The notes beneath the pieces are model-generated. The model was not told where the DNA came from. It did not search any database and saw only the letters and a program-made list of their open reading frames with translations. A stretch of 64,000 nt of DNA, taken from contig JAITYX010000088.1 in the NCBI GenBank assembly GCA_021018815.1, forward strand, positions 310,001 to 374,000. Reading direction: 5' to 3'. Every line of letters starts with the position of its first letter. Position 1 is the stretch's first letter. Shown piece by piece: positions 50,172 through 62,080 of the stretch. This DNA comes from Talinum fruticosum (Eukaryota; Streptophyta; Magnoliopsida; Caryophyllales; Talinaceae). The position numbers and the translations under genes were made by a program.

Positions 50172-51950
50172 ATGGAGAGTTCGAGGAAGGAAGATAATCT
50201 ACCAGTGCCACCGAAGTTCAAAGGGTTAAACTTTTCCCATTGGAAGAAGAAGATGGAATGTTTCCTGATGGACAATGATGAAGATGTTTGGAACATCATC
50301 CAAGCGAGCGACTTCATTTTAATGAAGACGGAGAATCCAACTCTTGTACCTAAAGGCAAATCTGAGTTCACCATTAAGGAGACCGAGAAATTCAGAAATA
50401 ATTTCAAAGTCGTGAACACACTTATGTGTGCCATTAGCATAGAAGAATACAATAGGGTCTTAGCTTGTGACACAACCAAAAAGTGTGGGATACTCTTGTC
50501 AACACCTATGAAGGAACAGGCCAAGTAAAGCGAGCAAAGATAAGTTAATATCTTCATAAATATAAGTTGTTCAAGATGGTACGAGAAGAAAACATCACTT
50601 AGATGTATGTTCGGTTCACAAAGATTACCAATAATCTCAAATCTTTGTGTAGAAAGATTTATCATGAAGAAATATCCGAATGATTCTGAGATGTCTACTA
50701 AAGAAGAGATGGGGTCCTAAGGTCACAACTTTTGAAGAAGCCCAAAACCTCTCTCAAATAAGGCTAGATGAGCTTATTGGTAAGCTACTCACTCGCGAGA
50801 TTCATCCGGAGGAAGAGGATGTCGAGGTCAGCACCAAAAGCAATATTGTGCTCGAAGGCCTTAGGAAGCAAACGTGCAAGTCCGAGCTCCTCATAATTAG
50901 AATAGGATACTATGACAATCATAGCTTGCAGCTTCAAAAGAATGATGAAATATAAGAAGTGGGAAAACGAGGCCAAAGGATGAGTTCTATAAGAAAGATA
51001 AGAAGGACATAAAAGGTAAATATAATTCTCCATCAAAGTTATCTTTATCTAAGAACTCTGGTTGCTTTGAATGTGGTAACAAGGAGCACATAGTCAAATA
51101 TTGTCCCAAGAGAAAGAAGGACAGAAAAAGAAGGCTATGATGGCTACCTAGAATAATGACAACTCATCCGAAGAAGATGATTTAGATGAATCTAAGTGTC
51201 TTATGGCACTTGCGGACTCAAAAGTTAAATCGAGTTAAACAACGAGGACTCCGGATATTGATGAGGCAGTTGAATACTTTCTCAAATTTTCAAAAGTTGA
51301 TCTAGCACGATACATTGTCACTTTGGAAGAAAAGTCCAATTCTAACTTTTTCCAATTCGAAGAACAAATTGAGTCTCTTACCGATGAGAGTAATGTTTTG
51401 AAAAATGAATTGAAAAAACCGAAACAAAATGTGGAAAAACATAAGACCAGTACTCAAGCAAATGAGATTGTGCCCGAGTCACTCGTAATAGAGAATGAGC
51501 AACCGAAAAGAAAGCTTAATGAGTCTAAAGAACTTATTTGGAGATTCACTCAAGGTCAGGAAAACCTTGATATGTTATTAGGCTCTTGGTGTGTCTCCTT
51601 CAGGAAAGAAGGACTTGGTTTCAATGAAGAAGAGAAATCAAAATCCTATTCTAGTCTTTTCAAAAAGGATTCTAGAACTATAAAGTTTACAAAGGCTGAG
51701 CATGGTCCCATTCATACAAATGAAAAGAAGACTAAGCTCGGACCAGACTTATAAGAAAAAGCCCTCTCGTCCCGTTTACAAAAGAAAAGATTTTTAAAAG
51801 AAAGAGACACACACTCCACTTTCTCGTAAGGAAGACTTAGAATCGACTAGACCTAAAGTTATCCAAATCTAGGTTCCCAAAAGTGTTCTTCCTCGAAAAG
51901 GACCTCAGTAAAGGGAGTTATTGTGTTTATAAGAGGATGTGACAAAGGTT
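50172..51950 (+). pseudogene. Copia E gag (best-preserved N-terminus)
   Basis: ATG at 50172 gives MESSRKEDNLPVPPKFKG, then FSHWKKKMECFLMDNDEDVW and NTLMCAISIEEYNRVLACD, a UBN2-type copia capsid. Further blocks lie in other frames: WGPKVTTFEEAQNL near 50710, zinc knuckle CFECGNKEHIVKYCPKRKK near 51065-51120 with all ligands kept, then a coiled coil at 51323-51600 (ESLTDESNVLKNELKK, ENEQPKRKLNESKEL) and a basic tail. An in-frame ATG at 50159 also exists, but its frame closes quickly. Frameshifts near 50490, 50580, 50670 and 51130 make it non-functional. Confidence 0.85.
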
Positions 51951-52039
51951 AGCTTATCTTGTAGGTAACTTAGATAAAGAAGAAAGGTCATTCGTACTTA
52001 GAGAGTGGTTGTTAACGCCACATGCCAGGAGATTCAAGA
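51951..52039 (+). pseudogene. Copia E protease, N-terminal scrap
   Basis: The segment around 51990-52039 encodes the CHMSGDSR-type active-site neighbourhood (read ACGCCACATGCCAGGAGATT) and is cut right after it by the copia F LTR. The DSG codons themselves are altered (AGAGAGTGG). Confidence 0.6.
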
Positions 52040-53629
52040 TCGAAGGTTTGCTCTTGGAGAGTATAAATGACCCTAGAGGGGGTGAATAGGGTGATGAGGA
52101 AACTTGCTTAGAAAATTAAAACAAATAAGGATCCGATGAGTCCGAGTGGCAAGGATACACTCGTAAATGCATAAACTCAAAATTCAGTAAGTAGTGAAGA
52201 AACAGATTAAACAGAATTCCGAAACCGTATGAGTATAGAATGTACTCGTAAAATAATAACTCGAAAGTACGTGGAAACCCTCCTGGGGAAAAAACCACGG
52301 ACCGTGCTAATCCAAGCACGAAGTCGAATCCACTATTTTGAGTCCATAAACTACAGTAGATCGACTTGACCTGAGTTGCTCCCTTAATCAACTCCTTAAA
52401 AGTTTTTCCTATACTCGAAATTACCTTATCTCGATCTAGTACTTCCTAACCGAGATCACCCTTACAATTAGGGACAACTCAGCTGAGTTAACCCTTATAG
52501 CTCGGTTAAGGGACCTTACTTAGAGAGTAAGAAAGAAAGTGTTTGTAATCGAGTACAAGACCTCACAACTCGAAAGTTATGAAATATAGAATTGGAGTTG
52601 TAAGTAGAAGATTGAGAATGAATACAATCACTTCGATCAAGTATGTGTATTAACAATAGATTCGGCAATCTTCAAGTCTTGAAAGTTGGCTTCTATATAT
52701 AGATGACCAGGCAGCTTAGTCGTTGTGTCCATCTACTCACTAGAAGTCCCTTGTGATCATTGTAAAGGATTTTCCGAGTCACTCAAAAATATCCGTTGAG
52801 ATATTAAAATTGGACAACGGTTCTTGACTCCTTTGGAAGTCGCAAAACCACTCGGTGGTGTCTTGAAAAATAATGTGAAAACTACCGTTGAGCTTGGTGT
52901 TACAGATTTCCAGCTTTGGAAACACACAACCCTAACACAGTGTCCGGGGCTAGGTCAGAGGTGGAAAAAGCCTTGTCTGCTGGTGATTTGACATTTTGAA
53001 GCCGGTTACTTTTGTAATTGAAAATTAGGATAGCCTCGTTTGAATAACCTATAAAAGTAAATCAATTTGGTTCTCAAAGTATATAAAATACTTTGGTCCA
53101 AGATTAGGCACGTGAAAATAACATAATTAAAATAATTAAGTGACTAATTATCTCGAGTCGAAAAGGAAAGGAATTTTCCGAGTCTAATATCCATGAAACT
53201 CAAATTCCATCTTAGTCAGCCTAGAGGACAATCAAGGCAGATAAAGAATATCAGAGTAAACGGACTTGATCTAGACTAAACACAGCTCAAACTAAATATG
53301 CTGACTTGGAACAATGTAATTCCTGAACCATGAAGTCGAACTCGAGTTTAAGCGCGGAAAAGATAGTGTTTGAACATGCGATATATCTAAGTGTTGGGTG
53401 ACTCGGAACCGAGTATGAAGTGGCATGTAGAGGTATGCTTTCTAAGTCAGTCCGAGTCGGCGAAAACATCATAATAGTTTCTATAACACTCAGAGGAAAT
53501 GTTATATCACTCGTAAAAGTTTCTAAGGCGCATGGAGTGAATTAAAGTCAAAACCCTATAAGAGATGAAGTCTTATACCCGATTCCTCGATGGAACTCGA
53601 AACGTGTAAGTATAAAGTCCGAGTCTTCA
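52040..53629 (-). repeat. Copia F 3' LTR (1,590 bp)
   Basis: On the minus strand it starts TGAAGACTCGGACT at 53629 and ends AAACCTTCGA at 52040, where other copies end ACCTTCA; one base is gained at the tip. TATA-like CTATATATAG lies at 52702-52693. Next to a good purine tract, so it is a 3' LTR. Confidence 0.9.
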
Positions 53630-53645
53630 ATCTCCCCTTTTGATG
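53630..53645 (-). other. Copia F polypurine tract
   Basis: The minus strand reads ATCAAAAGGGGAGAT directly before the LTR start TGAAGACTC. Confidence 0.8.
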
Positions 53646-54060
53646 AAAGGCATTCCATACTTAGACAAAAACTTTGTTAGTGATATAAGTTTGATTTTGT
53701 AAACTTGCTCAAAAAATAACTTAAGATTTCATAGTTAACAGAGCAAGAGAAGACATAAATCCAAATAAATAGTAATTATTAATGAAATGCATTTATTTCA
53801 ATGACGATGCTAAGCAAGAAAATATATTTGATGGAAACTCAAAAATGCTTGCATTAATCATCGAACTCCAAAAATTGTAACGAAATGCATTAATTCATTG
53901 AATTAAAAGACAATATTTACAGAGGGTGAGACAAACTCCCCTAAACAAGACAACAAATTTTTTCTATCTATTCTCCCCCTTGCCTTTCAAGCAAAAACAA
54001 AAAAAATGGGATGAATACAACAAGAAGTACATATTTGATGTCCGAACAAACAAAAAAATG
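53646..54060 (-). other. Copia F 3' untranslated region
   Basis: AT-rich DNA between the purine tract and the extra gene. It corresponds to 31666-32090 in C and 47471-47940 in D. No gene is seen. Confidence 0.5.
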
Positions 54061-55720
54061 AAACATTATAAATAAAAGACTAAGAAATTAAGGAGGGGAT
54101 GGGTTAGTTTGAGTTAAAGAGGAAGGACGAGTGGTGCGCCGGCGCTGATAAGATCTTGACGATGTGCTTGAGCGCGGCGGAGGGAGTACATGGATCTCTC
54201 GGAATTGGCTTAGTTCCGAGTGGTCGACCTGGAACTAGGTCGTCCGGAGGCTCGTCCTCTTGGAACCGAACGACTAGAGGTGTGTGCTCGAGTTGACCTG
54301 CTGCCGACTGTCCTTGATCAGCGAGGTTCTTCGACCCACTCGACTGCTGTCCGAGCTTATCACTTCCGGTTGTGCTTTAGGAGCACTCGGACACTCGCTT
54401 GTTGCTCCTTGTCCTTCTTGGTCTCCTTGGCCTTCTCGGCTCACCATGCTCGTAAAGAGTTGCATCAGCCTCGGGCTCTTCTCGCTTCTTCTTGATCTTC
54501 TTCGTCACTTTCTCCTCTCGTCTAAGGAGGACTTGGCATGGCTCGAGGATTCCTTAGAAGTGCCCGAGTCTTCTTGATCCCGAGCCGCTTTGGATCGTCT
54601 CTACCGAAGAAGCTCGATCGCCTCCCTCTGCTCCTTCACTGGAGCCTTCATCTCGATGAGCACACCCTGTTGCTCTCGGAGTTGAGATTGAGCGGTTTTC
54701 TAGTTGATGGTCATAGATCGAAAGACAGCCTTGACTATCCGGAGGAGGTCCTTGAGCTCCGAGGCCACAGAGGAGATTTTTTCCATGAAAGCAATGGACA
54801 AAATAGAAGAAACGAGTTTTAGAAGCACCCGAGGTGGAGGTACTACCAGGTGGAGCAGAAGAGAAAGAGGGGTGTCTTTCCGAGTCCGAGGTGGAAAAGG
54901 TGGCCTCGCCTCGAGTCGTGAACCCGCACACCAGGTTGCGTTTCCTGGTATCCATACCCCGAAGTTCCTTTTGCCAACTACAATGACAGCCTCGTAAACT
55001 GCGGTCGATTCGAGGGAAGAGGAACTTTGAATTGTTTGAAGATGAGAGTGAGAAGAGCACCGAAAGGGAGAGGAGTGTTCTTCTTGTTGTGAGTTTGAGC
55101 TAGCACAACTGCCATTTACTCAATAATAGCAGGAAAGAGGTCTACTTCAGTAGCCCTCGAGAATATCAAAGAGTGCTTTGAGGTGCTTGGAGTTGGGGTT
55201 CTCCTTGCTAGAGTGCTGTGAGAAGAAAGTTCTCATCAGCAAGAAACACAGAAGACGAGCTTGTGACTTTATCCGAGTCACGTAAAAATTTTTGCGTGAT
55301 CCAGGGAACTCTTTTGCATACTTTTCAAAGAAGTCGTCAGCGACCTCATTGAAAGGAATTAGGTTGCTGTTCAAGAAGAGGGAAGAGACTTTGAACAGTT
55401 GATGGAGAAAAGAAGTATTAATTCGGACCGTAACGTCCCGAACACTCGGAGGTGAGAATACCTTCGAAGCTGGAAAGATGAGTGTAGAACTTAGAAACGA
55501 GTTCGGGATAGATGAACTCGTTGAAGCAAAGAAAGTTATACACCCCGGTTGATTGTATGTGAGGCAACCACAAAACTTTTGTGGTTGGGAAGAATTTATC
55601 ATCCAGACGCAAGGTGCCGGGTGACAACGAGTTTTGAATTTGAGGGGCCTTGTTGGCTTTTTGTACGGGGTTTCTTTGTGGCAAAGCCAAGAAAGTCAGG
55701 GTGAGAACCTCATTTTGGTA
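54061..55720 (-). pseudogene. Extra gene (aORF) of copia F, start codon lost
   Basis: Same gene as in C and D. At the expected start (about 55718-55707) the minus strand reads ATACCAAAATGA, so the ATG has become ATA and a stop follows at codon 4. Downstream, LRLDDKFFPTT, LPHIQSTGVYNFLCFNEFIY and PELVSKFYTHLSSFEGILT (55640-55460) are clear. Then FLHQLFKVSSLFLNSNLIPF and NEVADDFFEKYAKEFPGSRK (55425-55300) are the best-kept copy of the second half of the domain. Near 54620-54710 the coiled coil reads AQSQLREQQGVLIEMK in one frame. The tail is again rich in charged residues. Confidence 0.7.
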
Positions 55721-55919
55721 TTTTGATGTGAAAAGACAGAGTAGGTAAGCTTGAGAGAGAGTAGAAGAGAAGAAGTCTCGAAGAGAGTGAAAGATAAAAG
55801 GAAAAAGTAGAAGAAGAATAAGATTGACAGAAACAGAGCTTACTTGGGATGTTTTGCACGAAGCTTGAGAACACCGAGTGTCGCTTTAATCACAGAGTGC
55901 TTGTTCACGAGGAGTTGAT

Positions 55920-55935
55920 TGAGAGAGAGAGAGAG
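55920..55935 (-). repeat. GA repeat in the copia F aORF leader
   Basis: Eight GA units; on the minus strand this is the CT-rich leader, as in copia C. Another GA run lies at 56126-56137. Confidence 0.8.
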
Positions 55936-55975
55936 TACGCGAGGAGTAAAGTAAAGAAATGAAGGAGAATAGGAG

Positions 55976-56105
55976 CTATTTATAAGAAAAATAAACGTCC
56001 TTCGACATCCGTTCGACTCATCTCTTTCACCAGCCACCTCGCACCGGTGTGACTGTTCTCTTCTTCAACGGTTAGTATTCTAGGGGTTTGTTTCCCAACG
56101 GCTAG
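55976..56105 (-). promoter_or_regulatory. Promoter-like cassette upstream of the copia F aORF
   Basis: On the minus strand: CTAGCCGTTGGGAA, 30 bp later TAACCGTTGAAGAAG, then GAACGGATGTCGAAGGACG, and TTATAAATAG at 55985-55976. Spacing matches C and D, although F is otherwise heavily mutated. Confidence 0.55.
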
Positions 56106-56391
56106 TTGTCCGATCATGGCACGCGCGAGAGAGAGAGAAAAGAAAGATTTTGAAAAGAATTCCGAAATTCTCCACTTGTCTAGAGATGATTTCGAAGTTT
56201 GATGTCACTTTTTCTCAAAGTCTCGAGTCCGACTCACTCTGCTTTCGAGTGACTCGAAGTTGGAAATAAATAATAACTATCGGCTCCGTATCATTGAATC
56301 AACTGAATTAATTGTTATTAATGAATTGTAAACACATAACACATAATCATGCAATGAGATTTTCACATAGAAAACACATAATTATGCATTT
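56106..56391 (-). other. Spacer after copia F pol
   Basis: Non-coding sequence matching 1-127 in A and the corresponding spacers in C and D. Nothing else is seen. Confidence 0.5.
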
Positions 56392-56905
56392 AACATACCA
56401 AGCTCATTCTTAATGAAGCAAAACCGATCCTTACTAAGTGGCTTAGTAAAGATATCAGCTAATTGAAGATTTGTAGGAATGAATTCGAGTTCAATATCAC
56501 CTTTCTCGGAATGGTCTCTTAGGAAATGATACTTGACCTCAATGTGTTTCATTTTTGAGTGCCGAACCGGATTTTTGTGACGCCGATTGCACTTCGATTA
56601 TCACACTTGATCGGCACGGATTTGAAAGAAAGTCCAAGATCTCTCAAGTGTTGCTTTAACCACAAAATCTGATCACAACATGCTCCAGCTGCAATATACT
56701 CAGCTTTGGCAGTTGATATAGCTAGTGAGTTTTGCTTCTTTGAGTGCCAAGATATTAAGGGTTGACCTAGAAATTGGCACGCCCCGAAGTGCTCTTTCCA
56801 TCAACTTTGTATCCAGCGTAATCAGCATATGAGCATCCAAGTGAGAGTCGGTTCTAAATCCCTAGAGTACCATAGACCTAAATTCCGAGTCCCTGCAAGA
56901 TATCT
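56392..56905 (-). pseudogene. Copia F RNase H (frameshifted)
   Basis: Ends LGMLNA with a TAA stop at 56392-56394. KCDN and LTKPLSKD-type blocks lie near 56430 and 56610. The YADYAG-like catalytic block near 56815-56835 is shifted by a length change at ATATGAGCATCC. AEYIAAGAC-type sequence is near 56680-56715. Confidence 0.75.
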
Positions 56906-57835
56906 CGAATATTCTCTTCACCGCAGTGAGATGTGATTCTTTTAGATTAGCTTGGAATCTTGTGCATAGACAGACACTAAACATTATATCTGGTCTCATC
57001 TGGAAGTAAGATATAGCAAAGATCCAATCATACCTCGATAGAGTTTCTAATCTATTGCTTTACCTTTATCGTCCGAGTCCAGCTTTCAAGCTACCGCTCA
57101 TAGGGGTTACTGCATGTTTCACATCTTGAAGTTTATACTTTTTCAGCAGCTCCTTGGTGTACTTTGATTGATGGACATAGATTCCATTTTTGTCTTGCTT
57201 GATTTGTAGACCAAGGAAGAAATTGAGTTCTCCCATCATGCTCATTTGAAATTCCTGTCTCATTAACACAAAAATCTCGACTACGTAATTTCATTAGTAG
57301 CTCCAAAAATTATATCATCAACGTATATCCGAGCGATAAGGAAATCTTTCCCCTTGGTTTTTATAAAGAGAGTCTTGTCAATCTGACCTCTTCTAAAATC
57401 ATTTTGAACCAAGAAATTGCTTAGTCTTTCATACTAAGCTCTAGGAGCTTGTTTAAGACCATAAAGAGCTTTTTGAAGTTTGAAAACATGATTTGGAAAT
57501 TCTAAGTTTTCAAATCTAGGGGCTACTCAACATAGACTTCCTCTTCGATAGAACCATTGAGAAAAGCACGCTTAACATCCATTTGATATAACTTGATATT
57601 CATGCTAAATGCAAATGCTAACAAAATTCTAATGGCTTCAATCTCGCAACAGGTGCAAAGGTTTCCCCACAATCAATCCCTTCTTCCCGATTGTAACGTT
57701 GAGCCACAAGTCTAGCCTTGTTTCGACTACCAACCCACCTTCATCCAGTTTGTTCTTCAAGACCCATTTGGTTCCTACGACTGGGTGGTCGGAAGGTCGT
57801 TTGGTCGAGTCCGGACTTTGTTTCATTCGGATTGA
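56906..57835 (-). pseudogene. Copia F reverse transcriptase (decayed)
   Basis: A clear connection segment at 57269-57066 reads MMGELNFFLGLQIKQDKNG and KYTKELLKKYKLQDVKHAV. The catalytic IYVDDIIFGAT lies near 57290-57330 with both aspartates. [13 protein letters not shown] is near 57450-57480, [12 protein letters not shown] sequence near 57640-57670, and [14 protein letters not shown] near 57735-57790. Frame breaks occur near 57280, 57430 and 57640. Confidence 0.8.
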
Positions 57836-59345
57836 TTGAGTTCCTCTTGCATGGCCTTTACCTATTCGAGTTCATTTAGGGCCTCTAGTTCATTTTTTGG
57901 TTTAGTTAATGAAATGAATGCAGTGAATGAACATAGATTCTCGAAGAGAGGAATGAGTTCTTACCCCACTCGTTAATATCGGATAATATGTTTTCTAGTG
58001 GATGACTAGAAGCATACTTAAATGCTCTATCTGTTCTCCGATTCACCGGATCCGTCGGCTGAATTGGTTGATCTTCAAAAGTTTGTTCTTAGTGAACTTG
58101 TTCATCAGTTTGTCCTTCATCATTCTCGAGCGGGTTCATGAGTTGTCTCAATCCGAGTCACTACGTTCCGAGTGACTTCATTCCGAGTTGGTTGGGTTTC
58201 ATTCTTGATAAGCTCATTTTCATCATGATCATCATTCCCGCTGAGCTTTAGGTCCGAGAATGATGATTCACTTGGCTTTTCCTGTTCAATCTCATCAATC
58301 ACAACGTGGATACTTTCTTCCACTTTGCTAGTTCTTGTATTGAAAAATGCAATAAGCATTGCTATGAGATGAGTAACCCAGAAAAATACCTTCATCTCGC
58401 AAGCATCAAACTTGGTAAGGTGATCCTTACCATTGTTATGGACAAAATATTTACATCCAAAAGGTTTAAAATATGAAATATTGGGTTTCTTCCCTTTATA
58501 GAGCTCGTAAGGTGTTTTCTTCAGAATGCGTCCGATGAGGCATCTATTCAAGGTGTAATTTGTGGTGTTAATCGCCTCAGCCTCGTAAATAGTAGGGTAG
58601 ATTGTGTTCAATCATTATTGTCCTAGCTATTTCTTCAAGAGTTCTGTTATTTCTCTCCACTACTCCATTTTGTTGAGGAGTTCTTGGTGCTGAGAAGTTG
58701 TGAGAGAGACCATTCTTGTCGCAAAACTCGAGAATTCTGAGTAGTCGAACTCCCTTCCATGGTTAGTTCGAATTCTCCGGATCTCGAGCGTGAGATTCAA
58801 CTTGGATCTTTCTACGTAGCTTGCTGAACTCTTTGAATGCTTTATTTTTGTGCTTGAGGAAACACACCCAAGTAAATCATGAGTAATAATCAACAATAAC
58901 AAGTACATATGATTAACCTCCAAGGCTCTTAACAGAATTTCACCACATAAGTCCATATGTAGCAATTCAAGCACCTTGGATGTGGAAACTATCTTCGAGG
59001 ATTTGAATGATGATCCGACTTGTTTCCCTTTTGTGCAAGCTTCACAAAGTTTGTCTTTCTTGAAAGCATCATTAGGCAATCCTCTAACTAAACCATGAGA
59101 TGCCAGTTTCTTAATAGTATGCATGCTAACATGGCCTAATCTGCGATGCCATGTCTATGAGTCATCATGAAGTGATGCTTTTAAACAAGATAAATTCCGA
59201 CTCGGGTCGAAAGAGGAATAATGTAAGTGTTACCTGATCTCTTACCCGAGAGCTTGATTTCCTTGGTGGTATCATCGAAATATAACATTTGGTTTAAGTG
59301 AATCTTACCTCTTGACCTTTATCACACAATTGAGAGATGCTTGAG
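57836..59345 (-). pseudogene. Copia F integrase and GAG-pre-integrase (second Asp lost)
   Basis: The zinc segment at 59124-59000 reads MHTIKKLASHGLVRGLP and LCEACTKGKQVGSSFK. Core: LELLHMDLCGEIL near 58950-58980. Near 58740-58770 the reading is RTNHGREFDYSEFSSF, so the second catalytic Asp is Asn; A, B and C keep Asp. The C-terminal part at 58611-58250 includes ILKKTPYELYKGKKPNISYF, HNNGKDHLTKFDA and VEESIHVVIDEIEQ. The N-terminal half is one of the longer clean frames in the window. Confidence 0.85.
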
Positions 59346-59574
59346 CAGGTTATATTTTAACCCTTTGACAAGGTATACTCGGGCTGACCAGATTGCTTCC
59401 TTTTCCAATCTTACCTATCCCAATTATCTTGCCTTTGCTATCATCTCCAAATGTGACTTTTCCTCCTTTGTACTCTTCTAACTCGTAAAAGAGTCTTGAA
59501 TCTCCCGACATGTGGCATGAGCATCCAATGTCCAGTACTAATGCCCTTTTGATCTTTTCTAAGTGGCCTCGCAA
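59346..59574 (-). pseudogene. Copia F protease with DIG active site
   Basis: A single minus frame (59574-59350) reads RALVLDIGCSCHMSGDSRLF, then YELEEYKGGKVTFGDDSKGK and IGIGKIGKG. Copia C has DSG where F has DIG. Retropepsins need Asp-Ser/Thr-Gly, so this change would probably kill activity. The frame is otherwise the cleanest protease copy here. Confidence 0.8.
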
Positions 59575-61093
59575 AAAGAAAACAAACTAACACTTCTCAC
59601 ATCCTCTAACGAACCCAAGTAACACCCTTTACCGTGGTCCTTTTCGAGGAAAAGGTTTTTCGTAACCTGCATTTGAAAGACTTTGGGTTTGGTCTCGATT
59701 CTGAGTCTTCCATTTAGAGAACCGAGTCTCGTATCTCTTTTTCTTGAAAAACTTTTCTTTTATAAACCTGGAGGAAATGGTTTTCTCTTGTAAGCTGGTC
59801 CGAGCTCAGTCCTCCTTTTATTTTTATGAATGGAACCGTGCTCGAGCCTTCCTGAACTTTACAGTTCGAAATCCTTTTGAAAAGCTCCGAGTAGGAATTG
59901 GATTCCTCCTCTTTGTTAAAACCAAGACCTTCTTTTCTAAAGGAGACACATTGAGATCCCAAGAGCATGTTAAGGTTTTTCCGACCTTGAGTAAACTTTA
60001 AAACAGGATCTTGAGACTCGTTGAGCTTTTACTTTAGTTGCTCATTCTCCTTTCGAGTAACTCGGACTCAGTCTCATTGGATTGAGTACTAGTCTTGAGT
60101 TCTCTCGAGGGTAAGTCTTAGTTTTTGCAACTCATTTTTGAAAGAAATGCTCTCGTGAAAAATTGACTCAAGTTGTTCTTTAAAATGAGAAGAGCCGAAT
60201 TAGACTTCACTTCCAACGTGAAAATATACTTGGCTAAATCAACATTGGAGAATTTGAGAAAGTATTCAATTACCTCTTGAGGATTTGCTTCCTCATTGTC
60301 CGATTAATCCGAGTCCGACTCGCTTTCCGATTCTGAGTCGAAAGTGCCATCGGACACTTTGAGTCATCTAAGTCCTCGTCATCTTCTAATGAGTCCTCAT
60401 CACTCCATGTGGCCATCATAGCCTTTATCTTCTTTCTGTCCATTTTTCTCTTTGGACAGCTTTTGACTATATGTTCCTTGCTCGCCACATTCAAAACATC
60501 CAAAGCTCTTAGTCAAAGATAACTTTGAAGGGAAAGAGCATTTACCTTTTCTATCCTTTTTGTCTTTCTTGTAAAACTCTTCTTTTGGCTTCTTATCCCA
60601 TCTCTTGTGCTTCATCATTCTCTTGAAGCCTCTAGGGATAAGTGCCTTGGGATCCTCTTCGAGTCGAAGAACTCAAATCTGCTTCTCTTGTTTCGAGGCT
60701 TTCAGCAGCAATGTTCTTTTTGGTGCCGATCTCTGCGTCCTCCTCTTCCAAGTGGATCTCATGGGTGCGAAGCTTCCCAATGAGTTCGTCCGGCTTCAGT
60801 AGAGACAAGTTCTAAGCCTCTTCGATAGCTGTCACTTTGGGACCCCATCTTTTCTTAGGTAGGCTTCTAAGTATCTTTCTGCACATTTCCTCGTGGGAAA
60901 TCTTTTTACCCAGAGATTTGAGATTGTTGGTAATCTCTGTAAATGGAATGGACATCCGAGTGATGTTTTCTTCTGGCTCCATCTTGAACAACTCATATTT
61001 ATAAAGATATTGGCTTATCTTCGCTTGTCCGACCTGGCTTGTACCTTCATAAGTGTTGACCAGTTTGTCCCACACTTCTTTAGCCGTGTCACA
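59575..61093 (-). pseudogene. Copia F gag (5' truncated)
   Basis: The UBN2-like C-terminal part at 61075-60812 is clean: VWDKL lead-in as MWDKLVNTYEGTSQVGQAK, FKMEPEENITRMSIPF, ISHEEMCRKILRSLPKK. The zinc knuckle near 60480-60500 is split by one extra base: CFECG in one frame and KEHIVKSCPKRK in the next (TGCTGCC in A and C reads TGCTCGCC here). ATWSDEDSLEDDEDLDD follows. A coiled coil and basic tail occupy 60200-59600. It is cut at 61093 inside the UBN2 domain. Confidence 0.8.
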
Positions 61094-62080
61094 TGCTCAA
61101 AACAAACATCCTTTTCTATTGTGATCTTTGATTCAATAAGTATCATGCTCATTCTCACAACTAACATGCATTTCATGCTTATGAACTCGATGAATAGGAG
61201 AGGAAGAATTTATAGGAGGTGAAGGCTCTATCGTATCGATAGTATCTTTCTCTTTAGTTTAGTCTATTTCGAAAAATGAACAAGAGGAGTTTTCGAAAGA
61301 ACACAATCAATAGTGCCCTTAGAAGTACTAGATGAACCAGTTTCTTACGCAGATGCAGTGGGATAATGACTTATGGAGCACAATGCGAGAATATAATTCT
61401 CGGTCATTCACATGGTTATCAATTTCTTGTTCGACCGAACGGATATGTCATTCACAAACAGCTCCTCGAAGAAGAAGTGGCAATGTTAGATTCACCTCTC
61501 GTTGACTAAGAAAAATTCCCTTAAGTTGGGTCAATCTGCTCACTCATATTCTTCGGTATTTTCTCCATGTTATTATAACTTTTATCAACATCGGTGTAAC
61601 CAGGAGGAGATTGAGTTTGAGCAATGGGAGGTAGAGGTCTAGGTGCATTAGCCACAACTAGATAAGTTGGCCTCTAGTACGAGTCGAAGAAAATGAAGTA
61701 GGTTGAGGGGTGATGTGACCTATAACATTAGGTCCACAACCCACAAAAAAAAAATAGGTGATGGTTCCTCCCTTCATTAAAGGTAGGAGAGTAAAGGTCA
61801 AACATATATCTTTGAAATGCAATATTGACTTGCACTTGCTCTTAGCTTGTGACCAAGTAAGGACAAGTATTAAAAAGGTGATATAAGCCTTGACAATGAG
61901 AACATGACAGCAAAGAATTATGGAAAGATTAGGGTTGAGCAATTAACCCCCTTATCATATTTTCAAGTGTAGCAACTTTGGACTCAAGGTAACTCACATT
62001 AGAAACACCATGACTCCCCTTTTGAACCCTCAATCGTAGAATTTAGACTCTCATCTCTAGTGGTTTCCTATTAATTCAAG
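61094..62080 (-). repeat. Athila-like post-gag segment, copy 1
   Basis: Direct repeat of 62478-63470 at an offset of about 1.39 kb. Shared landmarks: CATGCTCANAACAAA at the left end, ATAACTTTTATCAACATCGG in the middle, TTTTCAAGTGTAGCAACTTT and GGACTCAAGGTAACTCACAT near the right end. Its left end coincides with the break of copia F. Confidence 0.85.

Larger units (their letters stand above)
49598..52039 (+). mobile_element. Copia element E, partial 5' LTR to protease
   Basis: Plus-strand copy with the last ~500 bp of a 5' LTR (49598-50100), primer site, gag (50172-51950) and the start of protease, where copia F is inserted at 52040. The rest of E is not found on the far side of F. The LTR 5' portion is missing, so E is truncated on both sides. 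Confidence 0.85.
52040..61093 (-). mobile_element. Copia element F, 3' LTR to gag
   Basis: Minus-strand copy: 3' LTR (52040-53629), purine tract, extra gene, promoter-like cassette, pol (56392-59574) and gag (59575-61093). Its 5' LTR and gag start are missing; at 61093 it meets an Athila-like sequence. Its left end lies inside the protease of copia E. Key active-site residues are mutated in protease and integrase. Confidence 0.9.

Noticed and set aside
50102..50665. 187-codon minus-strand frame
   Set aside because: It lies opposite the copia E gag, whose plus-strand UBN2 motifs are unambiguous.
54554..55060. 168-codon minus-strand frame as a separate gene
   Set aside because: It is one frame of the copia F extra gene; comparison with D shows that the coiled-coil part is read in a different frame here.
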